Source of the DNA: Niameybacter massiliensis
GTDB taxonomy: Bacteria; Bacillota; Clostridia; Lachnospirales; Cellulosilyticaceae
Assembly (NCBI RefSeq): GCF_001282685.1
Contig: NZ_LN875035.1
Coordinates: 13,278 to 77,277, forward strand
Reading direction: 5' to 3'
DNA length: 64,000 nt
The notes beneath the pieces are model-generated. The model was not told where the DNA came from, searched no databases, and saw only the letters and a list, made by a program, of their open reading frames with translations. The position numbers were made by a program, and so were the translations under genes. Positions within the stretch are counted from its first letter, which is position 1. The number at the start of each line of letters is the position of its first letter. This document shows, in pieces, positions 26,836-34,326 of this stretch.

Positions 26836-27321
26836 ATGAGTAAACAGTTTAGAGTATGGAACGTTAAAGAAGAACGTTTTGAAAAAGAAGATATTAACCG
26901 CCATTTCTTGTTACAAGGCAATGGTGTGCTATGGTTGTTTGAAGCATCAGGATTTAGCCAAGAGCTTATATGTTGTGTAGCAAATGAACATATAGTTTGT
27001 AAAAGTACAGGTATTAGAGATAAGAATGAGAAGCTTATATATGAAGGTGACATTGTTAAACTTAATGGCCAAGTTGGAACTATTGTTTTTGAATGTGGAG
27101 CGTTTGGAATTGCAATAGATGATTGCGTAGATTATGACAAAATACAAGAGGCTATGGATAAGGATGATGAATGTTGTGGAAATGAGTTTGAAGGTTGCAT
27201 GAATGATAACTTTATTTCATTGTGGGAGATCTACTGGAACCTATGTTGCATAGAAAACTATTTGTACATGGTTGAAGTAATAGGCAACATACACGAAAAC
27301 CCAGAGTTGCTGGAAGAATAA
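26836..27321 (+). CDS. YopX family protein
   Basis: A 161-residue protein of the YopX family (first known from phage SPbeta): KQFRVWNVKEERF at the start, STGIRDKNEKLIYEGDIVKLNGQVG (central SH3-like strand set) and VIGNIHENPELLE at the end are the standard landmarks. Function unknown. ATG 26836 is chosen because AGAGGGTG precedes it; the GTG at 26827 lies in that site. Confidence 0.9.
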   Translation: MSKQFRVWNVKEERFEKEDINRHFLLQGNGVLWLFEASGFSQELICCVANEHIVCKSTGIRDKNEKLIYEGDIVKLNGQVGTIVFECGAFGIAIDDCVDYDKIQEAMDKDDECCGNEFEGCMNDNFISLWEIYWNLCCIENYLYMVEVIGNIHENPELLEE

Positions 27322-27349
27322 AAGTAAATTTTTAGAAGGTAGGTGCAAA

Positions 27350-27586
27350 GTGTTTAGTGCAGAAGAAGCAAGAGCATTAACTATAGGTGGTAAATCAGAA
27401 CGAGAAAAGCAACAGTTAGAAGCAGCTTATAGAAATATCAAGCAAGCAGTTAAAAATGGTTCTATGTGGTGTTATTGCTATGAGTGGTTAAATCCACCAG
27501 TAATAGCAGAGCTAGAGAATTTAGGATATAGAGTGCAAAGACAATCAGACCAACGGGATGGGACGATGTTTAAAATAAGTTGGTAA
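27350..27586 (+). CDS. Hypothetical phage protein (78 aa)
   Basis: A 78-residue protein starting at GTG behind AGAAGGTAGGTG. The second half (NPPVIAELENLGYRVQRQSDQRDGTMFKISW) is typical of small phage proteins in which a helix is followed by a beta-hairpin. Function unknown. Confidence 0.65.
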   Translation: MFSAEEARALTIGGKSEREKQQLEAAYRNIKQAVKNGSMWCYCYEWLNPPVIAELENLGYRVQRQSDQRDGTMFKISW

Positions 27587-27678
27587 AAGTAACTTTTGAA
27601 GGAGAATTGAGGTAATATTCAGCAAAAGTTGATATATTACCTCAATAATAAGGTATGAAATCTAGTTTTAATAAATAA
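27587..27678. repeat. Leader copy without a gene, plus a 12-bp inverted repeat
   Basis: The common leader of this region (TAAAAGTAACTTTTGAAGGAG) is followed by no usable frame. Instead TTGAGGTAATAT (27607-27618) is repeated inverted as ATATTACCTCAA (27634-27645). This looks like a deleted cassette or a regulatory hairpin between convergent genes. Confidence 0.5.
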
Positions 27679-27912
27679 TTAGGCTAAGGAACCTATATCA
27701 ACTTTCTGTTTTTGTGATGGATTAACTGTAGGATACTTAGCTTCTCCGTTGGAACCGTCCCAGCCTAGTATGTAGCAAATAACATCTTGAGAGGAGTTAC
27801 TACTAGATATGCTAATTGTATTAATAAGCGTCCATTTTATAGCTAGATATTTATTAGCCTCTTCACAAGAATATGCTTCAGCTACTGTGGTTATATTGTA
27901 AAATTGTTGCAT
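27679..27912 (-). CDS. Hypothetical protein on the opposite strand (77 aa)
   Basis: A 77-residue protein on the minus strand in an otherwise plus-strand early region. ATG at 27912 follows AAGGAG by 9 bases. The sequence (VAEAYSCEEANKYLAIKWTLI) is predicted alpha/beta with a C-terminal unstructured tail. The opposite orientation suggests expression in the lysogen (accessory gene). Unrecognised. Confidence 0.55.
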   Translation of the reverse strand: MQQFYNITTVAEAYSCEEANKYLAIKWTLINTISISSSNSSQDVICYILGWDGSNGEAKYPTVNPSQKQKVDIGSLA

Positions 27913-28038
27913 TTTATCATACTCCTTTCTCTTAGAATTTAGCAACTAAAAGTTGTTAAGTATATTGTAATCCAGAGTATGCAATAAATGCAAACAAGTA
28001 GAATCTAAGTTTTATTAAATTGAATAAGGAGTGATATC

Positions 28039-28587
28039 GTGAAACAAGTCGTACATTTTTCTTATGATTTGATATTTACAGTTAGAACAGTATTGAGTAT
28101 TTTTATTGAAAAACAAGAAGAAACAATTACTGACAAGAGCAAAAAATTCGCATCTTATGATGTGTTAGATATGCTAACAGATTCAGAAATAGAAAACCTA
28201 TTAGAAAGATGGTCGGACATGAACGATGGTAAGACTACATTGTTTGAGAATGGGCTTGAAGATGCAGAACAGATGTGGAAAATGATATGGGAATCTGATA
28301 AGTATATAGAACAATTAGGGAAGCATATTTGTTCTGGGTATAGTGGAAGTGGTATTTATGACAAAATCACACGAAAATTTTCACCTTGTAATTTTACACA
28401 ACATTATGATGCAATTAAGGTTATTTTAGAGGGATATCATCAAGACTTATGGAAAAAACATCAAGCGTTTATTTATAAAGAAACTACAGATTGTTCAGAA
28501 GTAGATAACTTCATAATGAATAACTTAGTACTAATCGGCAGTAAATACGAAAAAGAATACTATACTGTTGCAGAAAGACGGTATTAA
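28039..28587 (+). CDS. Hypothetical phage accessory protein (182 aa)
   Basis: A 182-residue acidic, soluble protein starting at GTG behind AAGGAG. It is predicted mostly helical with several Trp residues (LLERWSDMNDG, EQMWKMIWESDK) and no recognised motif. It opens the group of small genes that share a repeated leader. Confidence 0.6.
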   Translation: MKQVVHFSYDLIFTVRTVLSIFIEKQEETITDKSKKFASYDVLDMLTDSEIENLLERWSDMNDGKTTLFENGLEDAEQMWKMIWESDKYIEQLGKHICSGYSGSGIYDKITRKFSPCNFTQHYDAIKVILEGYHQDLWKKHQAFIYKETTDCSEVDNFIMNNLVLIGSKYEKEYYTVAERRY

Positions 28588-28620
28588 CTTAATAAAATAA
28601 TTTTTTGGGAAGGTGAGATA

Positions 28621-28794
28621 ATGAAGTTAACAAACCCAAAGTCAACAATTAAGACTATTATTCCAAGTCCGTATACAGAAGAAAACGTCTATATGTATTG
28701 TAATTATGCTAGAAATAACCGATTTAACGAGCCTTGCAGAGATTGTGAAGAAGAATGCAAGCACAGGGGTAAAAAGACCAGTTGGTACGAATAA
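28621..28794 (+). CDS. Small Cys-containing protein (57 aa)
   Basis: A 57-residue protein behind a GGGAAGGTGAG ribosome site in the repeated leader. The second half carries four Cys in C-x2-C-x3-C-like arrangement (EPCRDCEEECKHRG), probably zinc-binding. No family recognised. Too short for standard length cut-offs but well placed. Confidence 0.6.
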   Translation: MKLTNPKSTIKTIIPSPYTEENVYMYCNYARNNRFNEPCRDCEEECKHRGKKTSWYE

Positions 28795-28820
28795 AATAAT
28801 TCTTTGGAAAAGGTGTCGGC

Positions 28821-29054
28821 ATGATAGAAGTTAACATGAACGATGAAGTAAAGGTAAAGCTAACAGAGTTTGGTAGAGAGGTGCTTAATTTTAGGCATAA
28901 AGAAATAGGACTAAAGGGTGTATCAATCAAAGAAGATGAAGATGGATATTATACTACTCAATTACATGACTTGATGTACACCTTTGGAAAGTATATGTAC
29001 ATGGGTAACAACAATATACCTTTTGATTTAAACATAGGTATCGTGAGGAAATAA
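28821..29054 (+). CDS. Hypothetical phage protein (77 aa)
   Basis: A 77-residue protein (VKVKLTEFGREVLNFRHKEIGLK, then YYTTQLHDLMYTFGKYMYMGNNNIPFDLNI). This pattern is common in short phage proteins of unknown function encoded in early regions. It has the repeated leader with GGAAAAGGTG. Confidence 0.65.
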   Translation: MIEVNMNDEVKVKLTEFGREVLNFRHKEIGLKGVSIKEDEDGYYTTQLHDLMYTFGKYMYMGNNNIPFDLNIGIVRK

Positions 29055-29081
29055 AATAGTTTTTTGGAAGGTGCATTAGAT

Positions 29082-29240
29082 ATGATAGAAAGTAAGTTTG
29101 ATATGAATAACGTAAATGTGGAACAAGCCCAGCTATTTAATAATAAAGAGACGGAGTACATTTTAAAACAACAAAGGATGCCAGCAGGGACTACTGTTTG
29201 GCATCCAAACGAAATTTATAAGAATGAAGACGATGATTAA
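29082..29240 (+). CDS. Small hypothetical protein (52 aa)
   Basis: A 52-residue polar, acidic-tailed protein behind the leader copy TTTTTTGGAAGGTG. Its 3' end overlaps the convergent membrane gene by 50 bases. The leader and ribosome site are the main support. Confidence 0.55.
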   Translation: MIESKFDMNNVNVEQAQLFNNKETEYILKQQRMPAGTTVWHPNEIYKNEDDD

Positions 29241-29823
29241 GATATGTACCGCCTAAAATTCTTTTATTTTTTCTTTTTAAGAATGTTTTAGAGCTATCTC
29301 TAAAAGTAAGATATAGTCTTTTACATGATTGTAATTCTTTAGCGGCTACTATTATATCTACATGAGAGAAAGAACCAGGTTCGATAGTAATGTAGTGACT
29401 ATAAGGGAGAGTAATACCCATAGAGTAATCAAGACATTTAGCGATTAGCTTTAAATCCTTAGGAAGAAATGAGGCCTGTAAACGATTAAAATATGGGATG
29501 ATTCTTTTATTTTCATCTGATACATAAAAGTTAAATAAGGTAATTGGGTATGATTTGGGGTTAATGATACGAAGAGACATGAAGCACATTTCCATATTTA
29601 GATCTTTATCATTATCAGATACAAATATAGGGACAAAAGAGTCTGCATCATCATAATAACCAATCATACCTACCTGAGTAAATGGCTGATCAATTAGATT
29701 CACAGTTATGGGGGCATTTGATTTGTAGAGTGCTAATGAGCTTTGTATTAAGGCTAATATAGCTGTTAGGGCTGTTATCCCTATACATAAAAGTTCAAAA
29801 GTATTTCCCAAGTTATAACACAC
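29191..29823 (-). CDS. Membrane-anchored protein, cargo gene (210 aa)
   Basis: A 210-residue minus-strand protein with an N-terminal hydrophobic segment (about 8-30) and a beta-rich remainder. Topology suggests anchor plus folded domain. The annotated start is GTG; a TTG 12 bases downstream fits GAAAGGTG better. Opposite orientation to the lytic genes suggests expression in the lysogen, perhaps as an exclusion or host-modifying protein; this is inference only. Its 3' end overlaps the small plus-strand gene at 29082. Confidence 0.6.
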   Translation of the reverse strand: MCYNLGNTFELLCIGITALTAILALIQSSLALYKSNAPITVNLIDQPFTQVGMIGYYDDADSFVPIFVSDNDKDLNMEMCFMSLRIINPKSYPITLFNFYVSDENKRIIPYFNRLQASFLPKDLKLIAKCLDYSMGITLPYSHYITIEPGSFSHVDIIVAAKELQSCKRLYLTFRDSSKTFLKRKNKRILGGTYLNHRLHSYKFRLDAKQ

Positions 29824-29909
29824 CTTTCATAATAAATTTGAATAGTGAATTTAAGTATAAAATAATTTACTCAGACAAGCAAATAAAATTAGTTTTTGGA
29901 GGGATAAAG

Positions 29910-30110
29910 ATGTGGGCACCATTTTGTGATATATATTCACCAAATGCAGAAAAAAAAGGACCATGTAACGACTGTTTATGTACTACATGTTATCATAATG
30001 CAGAAAACCATGCAGATGGGATGTGTAGGGAATGCGAATGTTGTAGAGAAGATAGATGTAATCTGATAAGTGGAGAATGTAAAGGTTATGAGCAAGCAAT
30101 AAACCAATAA
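29910..30110 (+). CDS. Small Cys-rich protein (66 aa)
   Basis: A 66-residue protein with a dozen cysteines in repeated CxxC/CxC spacing (CNDCLCTTCYH, CRECECC), likely binding two or more zinc ions or forming a compact metal cluster. ATG 29910 follows GGAGGG by 6 bases in a repeated-leader copy. No family recognised. Confidence 0.65.
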   Translation: MWAPFCDIYSPNAEKKGPCNDCLCTTCYHNAENHADGMCRECECCREDRCNLISGECKGYEQAINQ

Positions 30111-30135
30111 AAAATGTTTTTGGGAGGTGTAATTT

Positions 30136-30312
30136 ATATTAGATGGATTTGTAGGAGGATTGCTAGTAGCGTGGATTTTAACATGGTTTGATGTGGATAT
30201 TATGATGCTAGAAGTAATCCAACCTTTTATGAATATAGAATTAACAACAAGTCATTATTACATATTAATGGCAATGATTGGACTAGTTGGTGGAGCATTT
30301 AATAAAAAATAG
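30136..30312 (+). CDS. Small two-segment membrane protein with a non-standard AUA start
   Basis: The frame 30133-30312 encodes a hydrophobic protein with two membrane segments (GFVGGLLVAWILTWF and YYILMAMIGLVGG). A perfect GGGAGGTG (30122-30129) sits 6 bases before an in-frame ATA at 30136; no ATG, GTG or TTG lies at a usable distance. Either AUA initiates (rare) or a former ATG has mutated and the gene is silenced. Length from the ATA would be 58 residues. Confidence 0.45.
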   Translation: MLDGFVGGLLVAWILTWFDVDIMMLEVIQPFMNIELTTSHYYILMAMIGLVGGAFNKK

Positions 30313-30319
30313 GCTTTTA

Positions 30320-30530
30320 AATTACGAACAAAATACAAGCTAATTGTAAATAAATTATTAATGCATACATAATAGGGGTTAATGTTGACATTAACTAGGG
30401 TTTTCCTTACATAATACATACAAAACTAGGCTTAATGCTGACATTTATCCCTAAAGTAAAGTAAATAGAAAGTAAATAGAAATAGAAAGGAAAGTAGTAG
30501 TGCAAAACTGCTGCTACCTGATGCACAACG
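30320..30530 (+). pseudogene. Possible decayed fragment of a Lin1244-type replication gene
   Basis: This untranslated stretch contains GGGGTTAATGTTGACATTAA, TAATGCTGACATTTATCC and CTAAAGTAAAGTAAATAGAAA. These match, in order, parts of the initiator gene near 24187, 24430 and 24440, including its Lys/Ser linker-coding repeats. All frames are broken. It looks like a remnant of a second initiator copy or of a recombination event. Confidence 0.45.
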
Positions 30531-30541
30531 GAGGGATACAT

Positions 30542-31072
30542 ATGAGTGAAGGATTACAAAAAGAACTTAAGGCTATGGAAGAAAGAATTATAGCTACGAT
30601 AAAGCAAGAACTTACACCAGAAGCTAGAGAAGAAAAAAGGTATACCAAGAAATTGCATAATACAAAGCTATTACTTAAGAACTATAAGAAGTTTAAGATG
30701 CATGCAGATCAAGCAGAGTTCACAGCACAGAACCTTATCAATAATGATCTTATTGAGATACTTGGAGAAGATTATGAGCAAGATCATGATGAAATGTATA
30801 TTAAGAGTATCCTTAAAACTAAAGAAAGAACGGCAATGATGCTAAACTACATTACAAATGTATTAGAATTTTACGTTTATTCATCAAATAATAAGACTAA
30901 TATCAATAGAGCTATAACACTTAAAATGGCATACCTTGAAGGTTGTACTCAATCAGAAATAGCTAAAGAATTAGAAGTCGATGAGAGAACTGTTAGACGA
31001 TATATAGAAGAGGGGATAAAAGATGTAGCACCTCTTATGTTTGGTATAGACGGTGTTAAATTGTCCAAGTAA
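30542..31072 (+). CDS. Sigma-70 region 4-like phage transcriptional regulator
   Basis: A 176-residue helical protein ending in a helix-turn-helix (NRAITLKMAYLEGCTQSEIA and KELEVDERTVRRYIEEG, about 122-157) of the sigma-region-4/ArpU kind. Such genes sit at the end of early operons and activate late (packaging, head, tail, lysis) transcription. The ATG at 30542 has GGAGGGA 5 bases before it. A terminator follows, then the late genes. Confidence 0.8.
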   Translation: MSEGLQKELKAMEERIIATIKQELTPEAREEKRYTKKLHNTKLLLKNYKKFKMHADQAEFTAQNLINNDLIEILGEDYEQDHDEMYIKSILKTKERTAMMLNYITNVLEFYVYSSNNKTNINRAITLKMAYLEGCTQSEIAKELEVDERTVRRYIEEGIKDVAPLMFGIDGVKLSK

Positions 31073-31202
31073 TGACCTCGACATATCCTTATACTAGGGT
31101 TTACAATAGTATTGTCAAGATGTGAAGTTAATCATATTGTGTATGCGCACTCTATATTACATTACGTTTTGAACTCACTCTGAAATCGTCGTGCAGTTGA
31201 AG

Positions 31203-31235
31203 AGGTGTAACCGTTCTATTGGTTACACCTTTTTA
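31203..31235 (+). terminator. Intrinsic terminator at the end of the early region
   Basis: AGGTGTAACC (31203-31212) pairs perfectly with GGTTACACCT (31221-31230), loop 8 bases, followed by TTTTTAT. Confidence 0.92.
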
Positions 31236-31381
31236 TGAGCTGTGAGCTTAATGGTATAAGATTGGGAAGTTGGCTATAAAATCATAGTTTATAGTACGAT
31301 ACAGCTATTTGTATTATATTGCTTAATAAAAACATGGTTATATTTAATTATAGACTACAATACTAAATTGTTGTAGAATAT

Positions 31382-31390
31382 TGTTATAAT
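31382..31390 (+). promoter_or_regulatory. Extended -10 promoter of the 31.4-kb unit
   Basis: TGTTATAAT is an extended -10 element with no good -35 upstream. It lies 22 bases before the ATG at 31412, giving this unit its own promoter independent of late control. Confidence 0.5.
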
Positions 31391-31411
31391 ATGAAGAAGT
31401 GAGGGGTAATA

Positions 31412-31597
31412 ATGAGTACAAATAATAATAAGAATGTTCATGGAAAGCAGCAAGAAGCTCAATATGAAGTACGAAAATTTAGTAGTAAAACTGTAAAGGA
31501 TCCGTTGAAAATTCTTACAGAATCCGCTCAACCAAAGGCGACAGCAGAATTGACGAATGTAGGGGAGATTAAACCACAACGAGGAGTAAGAAAATGA
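31412..31597 (+). CDS. Small basic protein (61 aa)
   Basis: A 61-residue basic, Asn/Lys/Gln-rich protein without hydrophobic segments, probably disordered. GAGGGG precedes the ATG by about 6 bases. It overlaps the membrane-protein gene by 4 bases, so the two are probably translated together as a pair. Function unknown. Confidence 0.6.
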   Translation: MSTNNNKNVHGKQQEAQYEVRKFSSKTVKDPLKILTESAQPKATAELTNVGEIKPQRGVRK

Positions 31598-32286
31598 AAG
31601 TTGATGATATTATTCGGCTAATAAATGAATTGCCGATGATTATTATCTATGTTTATCCAGGCTTTATTGTACTACAACTATATCGTATGTTTACTTGTAA
31701 AGATGATAAAATTTGCAAATATGATATATTTAAATATATTACGATTAGTTCATTAATTGTGTTAGGTATTAACACGATTAATCAATTGATAATAATAATT
31801 ATGCAACAATTTGAAAAAGTACTGGAATTTTTGAGGAAATTTATATTGTTGAAAGAAATTTTATTCAATATTGAAATAATAATATTAGCTATTATTATTG
31901 CATTGATAGCATATTATTTTCAAAAAAGTAATTTACTAAAAGCTATACTTAAAAAATTAAAAGTAAATATATCTACACACGGCAATGTAATATCAGATAT
32001 AAAAGAAGATGGAGATACCTATCTAACGGTGTATTTAAAAGATAGTAAAGTTGCATATCAAGGATATCTATATTTGCATCGAATGCAACCTGATGAAGAA
32101 CAAGTAATTGTGTTAAGAAAATATTCCGTTATAAAATTAGATGAGAGTGGAATGCTTGAGGAAGAAGATGCTGAAAGCTTTTTTAATTATAATACACGAA
32201 GCATTATTTTTAAATATAGTGAAATCAAAAAAATTGAAGTTTGCTATCCTAAAAAGGAACATGCAGAGACGATAGATAATAAATAA
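31594..32286 (+). CDS. Membrane protein, cargo gene (230 aa)
   Basis: A 230-residue protein with about three hydrophobic segments (12-33, 46-70, 86-108) and a cytoplasmic domain of about 120 residues with strands and charged helices (KVNISTHGNVISDIKEDGDT). It sits in a self-contained promoter-terminator unit wedged between the late regulator and the terminase genes. Such units (morons) usually serve the lysogen, for example by blocking other phages. No family recognised. Confidence 0.6.
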   Translation: MKVDDIIRLINELPMIIIYVYPGFIVLQLYRMFTCKDDKICKYDIFKYITISSLIVLGINTINQLIIIIMQQFEKVLEFLRKFILLKEILFNIEIIILAIIIALIAYYFQKSNLLKAILKKLKVNISTHGNVISDIKEDGDTYLTVYLKDSKVAYQGYLYLHRMQPDEEQVIVLRKYSVIKLDESGMLEEEDAESFFNYNTRSIIFKYSEIKKIEVCYPKKEHAETIDNK

Positions 32287-32300
32287 TATTATATAAATTG

Positions 32301-32326
32301 AGAGAGCCAATAGGGCTCTTTTTATA
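32301..32326 (+). terminator. Intrinsic terminator of the 31.4-kb unit
   Basis: AGAGCC (32303-32308) pairs with GGCTCT (32314-32319) around a 5-base loop, followed by a T-rich tail. It separates the cargo unit from the packaging operon. Confidence 0.85.
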
Positions 32327-32344
32327 TTTAAGGGAGTGGTATTA

Positions 32345-32926
32345 GTGACAAATAAACAAAAAGCTTTTGTGGATGAGTACTTAATTGATCTTAATGCCAC
32401 TAGAGCATATAAAGCAGTTTATAGGAATGTTAAGAGTGATGATGCAGCTAGAGCAAGTAGTAGCAAATTGCTAACAAATGCTAACATTAAGGAATATTTA
32501 GATAAGAGGATGAGAGACAGGGAGAAGCGTACAGAGATTACGCAAGACAAAGTATTAGCAGAACTGGCACAAATAGCATTTGCGAATGGTGCAGACTTTG
32601 CCAAGGTAGTAGAGAAGCCTTTAACTAGAGAAGATGGTAGTAATATATTAGATCCAGAGACAGAACAGCCAATTTACTACAAGACGGTTGAAATGGAACT
32701 TACTGATAAGCTTCCAGAGGATAAGAAAAAGGCTATTTCAGGTATTAAGATGGGTAAGAATGGGATAGAAGTTGCTACTTGTGATAAGGTACGAGCATTA
32801 GAATTACTCGGAAGGCACCTTGGAATATTCAAGGATAAGGTTGAGGTAAATGGAAATATTAATAACCCATATGAAGGACTTACAAAAGCGCAATTAATAG
32901 CATTAGCTGGTGATGATGATGGATGA
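32345..32926 (+). CDS. terS: Terminase small subunit
   Basis: A 193-residue DNA-packaging protein of the terminase_2 family: it opens with TNKQKAFVDEYLIDLNATRAY (a helix-turn-helix that binds the pac/cos site), continues with SSKLLTNANIKEYLDKRM, and ends with a C-terminal oligomerisation segment (VEVNGNINNPYEGLTKAQ). GTG at 32345 is chosen since GGGAG precedes it by 8 bases and homologues start with TNKQ. It overlaps the large subunit gene. Confidence 0.92.
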   Translation: MTNKQKAFVDEYLIDLNATRAYKAVYRNVKSDDAARASSSKLLTNANIKEYLDKRMRDREKRTEITQDKVLAELAQIAFANGADFAKVVEKPLTREDGSNILDPETEQPIYYKTVEMELTDKLPEDKKKAISGIKMGKNGIEVATCDKVRALELLGRHLGIFKDKVEVNGNINNPYEGLTKAQLIALAGDDDG

Positions 32927-34325
32927 TAAAGTTATAAAGCTAGGAGCAAGAATAGAACTAGCGAAGAGTGACTTTTTTAGATATTGCAACTTAATGGCAC
33001 CTGACTTTTATAAGTTTAGCAGAAGGTATTTAGTAGAGTTCTGTAACGATTTACAAGACTTTTACTATAGTGATGATGAAGTGTTAATTGTAAATATGCC
33101 ACCTCGTCATGGAAAGTCAAGAACAGCAGGTTTATTTGTAGAGTGGTTACTTGGTAATAATCGTAATGCAAAAATAATGACAGGATCATATAACGAAACA
33201 TTATCAACTATGTTTTCTAAGAATGTAAGAAATGCCATTCAAGAAGAAAAGGCTGATAAATACAAGCCAGTTTATTCTGACATATTTCCACTTACAAAAA
33301 TAAAACGTGGAGATGGTGCTATGAATCTTTGGTCTTTAGAAGGTGGGTACAATAACTACTTGGCTACTTCACCAACAGGAACTGCAACAGGGTTTGGTGC
33401 TTCACTGCTAATTATAGATGACTTAATTAAAAATGCAGAAGAAGCTTATAATGAAGCAGTGTTAGAAAAGCATTGGGATTGGTTCACTAATACAATGCTA
33501 AGCCGACTTGAAGAAGGTGGTAAGATTATTATCATTATGACAAGGTGGGCAAGCGGTGATTTAGCAGGTAGAGCATTGAGTCATTTTGAAGAGCAAGGTA
33601 TTAAAGTAAAACATATTAGTATGAAGGCTATGCAAGATGACGGTACCATGTTGTGTGAAGAGGTACTTAGTAAAAAATCATATGCTATGAAAGTAACAGC
33701 AATGGGAGAAGATATTGCTAGTTCGAATTATCAACAGATACCTATCGACTTGAAAGGATGCTTATATTCTAGTTTTAAGACATATATGCAAGCTCCTTAT
33801 GAACAATTTGAAAAGATATGTGCCTACACGGATACGGCGGATACGGGAGCAGATAACCTGTGCTGTATTATTTATGGAGTATATAATCAAGAAGCGTATA
33901 TCCTTGATATCTACTACACAAAAGAAGCTATGGAAGTTACAGAGATTGAAACTGCTAAACGACTATATGAAAACAATGTAAATGTAGCAGATATAGAAAG
34001 CAATAATGGTGGTAGAGGTTTCGCTAGATCAGTAGAGCGAATACTTAAGGAAACATACAAATCAAATAGAACAAAAATAAGATGGTTCCATCAATCCAAA
34101 AATAAAGTTGCTAGGATATTAAGCAATAGTACATGGGTTATGGACCATATTTATTATCCGGAGAATTGGCGTGATAGATGGCCAGAATATTATAAGGCCA
34201 TGGTTTCATACCAAAGAGAAGGTAAAAACAAACACGATGATGCACCAGATGCAACGACAGGCGTGGCAGAGAAATGTACTTCTAAATTAGGGATGAGAGT
34301 GCTTAAGCCGAAAGGAGGCAGGTAA
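32919..34325 (+). CDS. terL: Terminase large subunit
   Basis: A 468-residue packaging motor and nuclease. Walker A-like PPRHGKS (61-67), Walker B LLIIDD (163-168), coupling motif MTRW (207-210), and an RNase H-like nuclease domain starting with YTDTADTG (Asp305 as first catalytic acid) and ending with DDAPDATTG. It cuts concatemeric DNA and drives it into the procapsid through the portal. Four start codons in a row (GTG 32910 to ATG 32919) are possible; 32919 best fits the weak GGTG site. Confidence 0.94.
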   Translation: MDDKVIKLGARIELAKSDFFRYCNLMAPDFYKFSRRYLVEFCNDLQDFYYSDDEVLIVNMPPRHGKSRTAGLFVEWLLGNNRNAKIMTGSYNETLSTMFSKNVRNAIQEEKADKYKPVYSDIFPLTKIKRGDGAMNLWSLEGGYNNYLATSPTGTATGFGASLLIIDDLIKNAEEAYNEAVLEKHWDWFTNTMLSRLEEGGKIIIIMTRWASGDLAGRALSHFEEQGIKVKHISMKAMQDDGTMLCEEVLSKKSYAMKVTAMGEDIASSNYQQIPIDLKGCLYSSFKTYMQAPYEQFEKICAYTDTADTGADNLCCIIYGVYNQEAYILDIYYTKEAMEVTEIETAKRLYENNVNVADIESNNGGRGFARSVERILKETYKSNRTKIRWFHQSKNKVARILSNSTWVMDHIYYPENWRDRWPEYYKAMVSYQREGKNKHDDAPDATTGVAEKCTSKLGMRVLKPKGGR

Positions 34326-34326
34326 T

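Larger units (their letters stand above)
28588..30135 (+). repeat. Repeated gene leader, consensus TAAAATAATTTTTTGGAAGGTG (five copies here)
   Basis: Near-identical A/T-rich leaders with a ribosome site occur before the genes at 28621, 28821, 29082, 29910 and 30136; looser copies lie at 26806, 27320 and 27583. Each usually begins at the stop codon of the preceding gene, so gene plus leader forms a cassette-like unit. The annotated span covers the first to last clear copy, not continuous repeat. Confidence 0.6.
31073..31411. other. Early/late junction without genes
   Basis: About 340 bases containing the early-operon terminator (31203) and the promoter of the next small unit (31382). Between 31076 and 31200 the base composition is less skewed (TATGCGCACTC near 31143), which could hold late-promoter or packaging signals. 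Nothing more specific was recognised. Confidence 0.4.
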
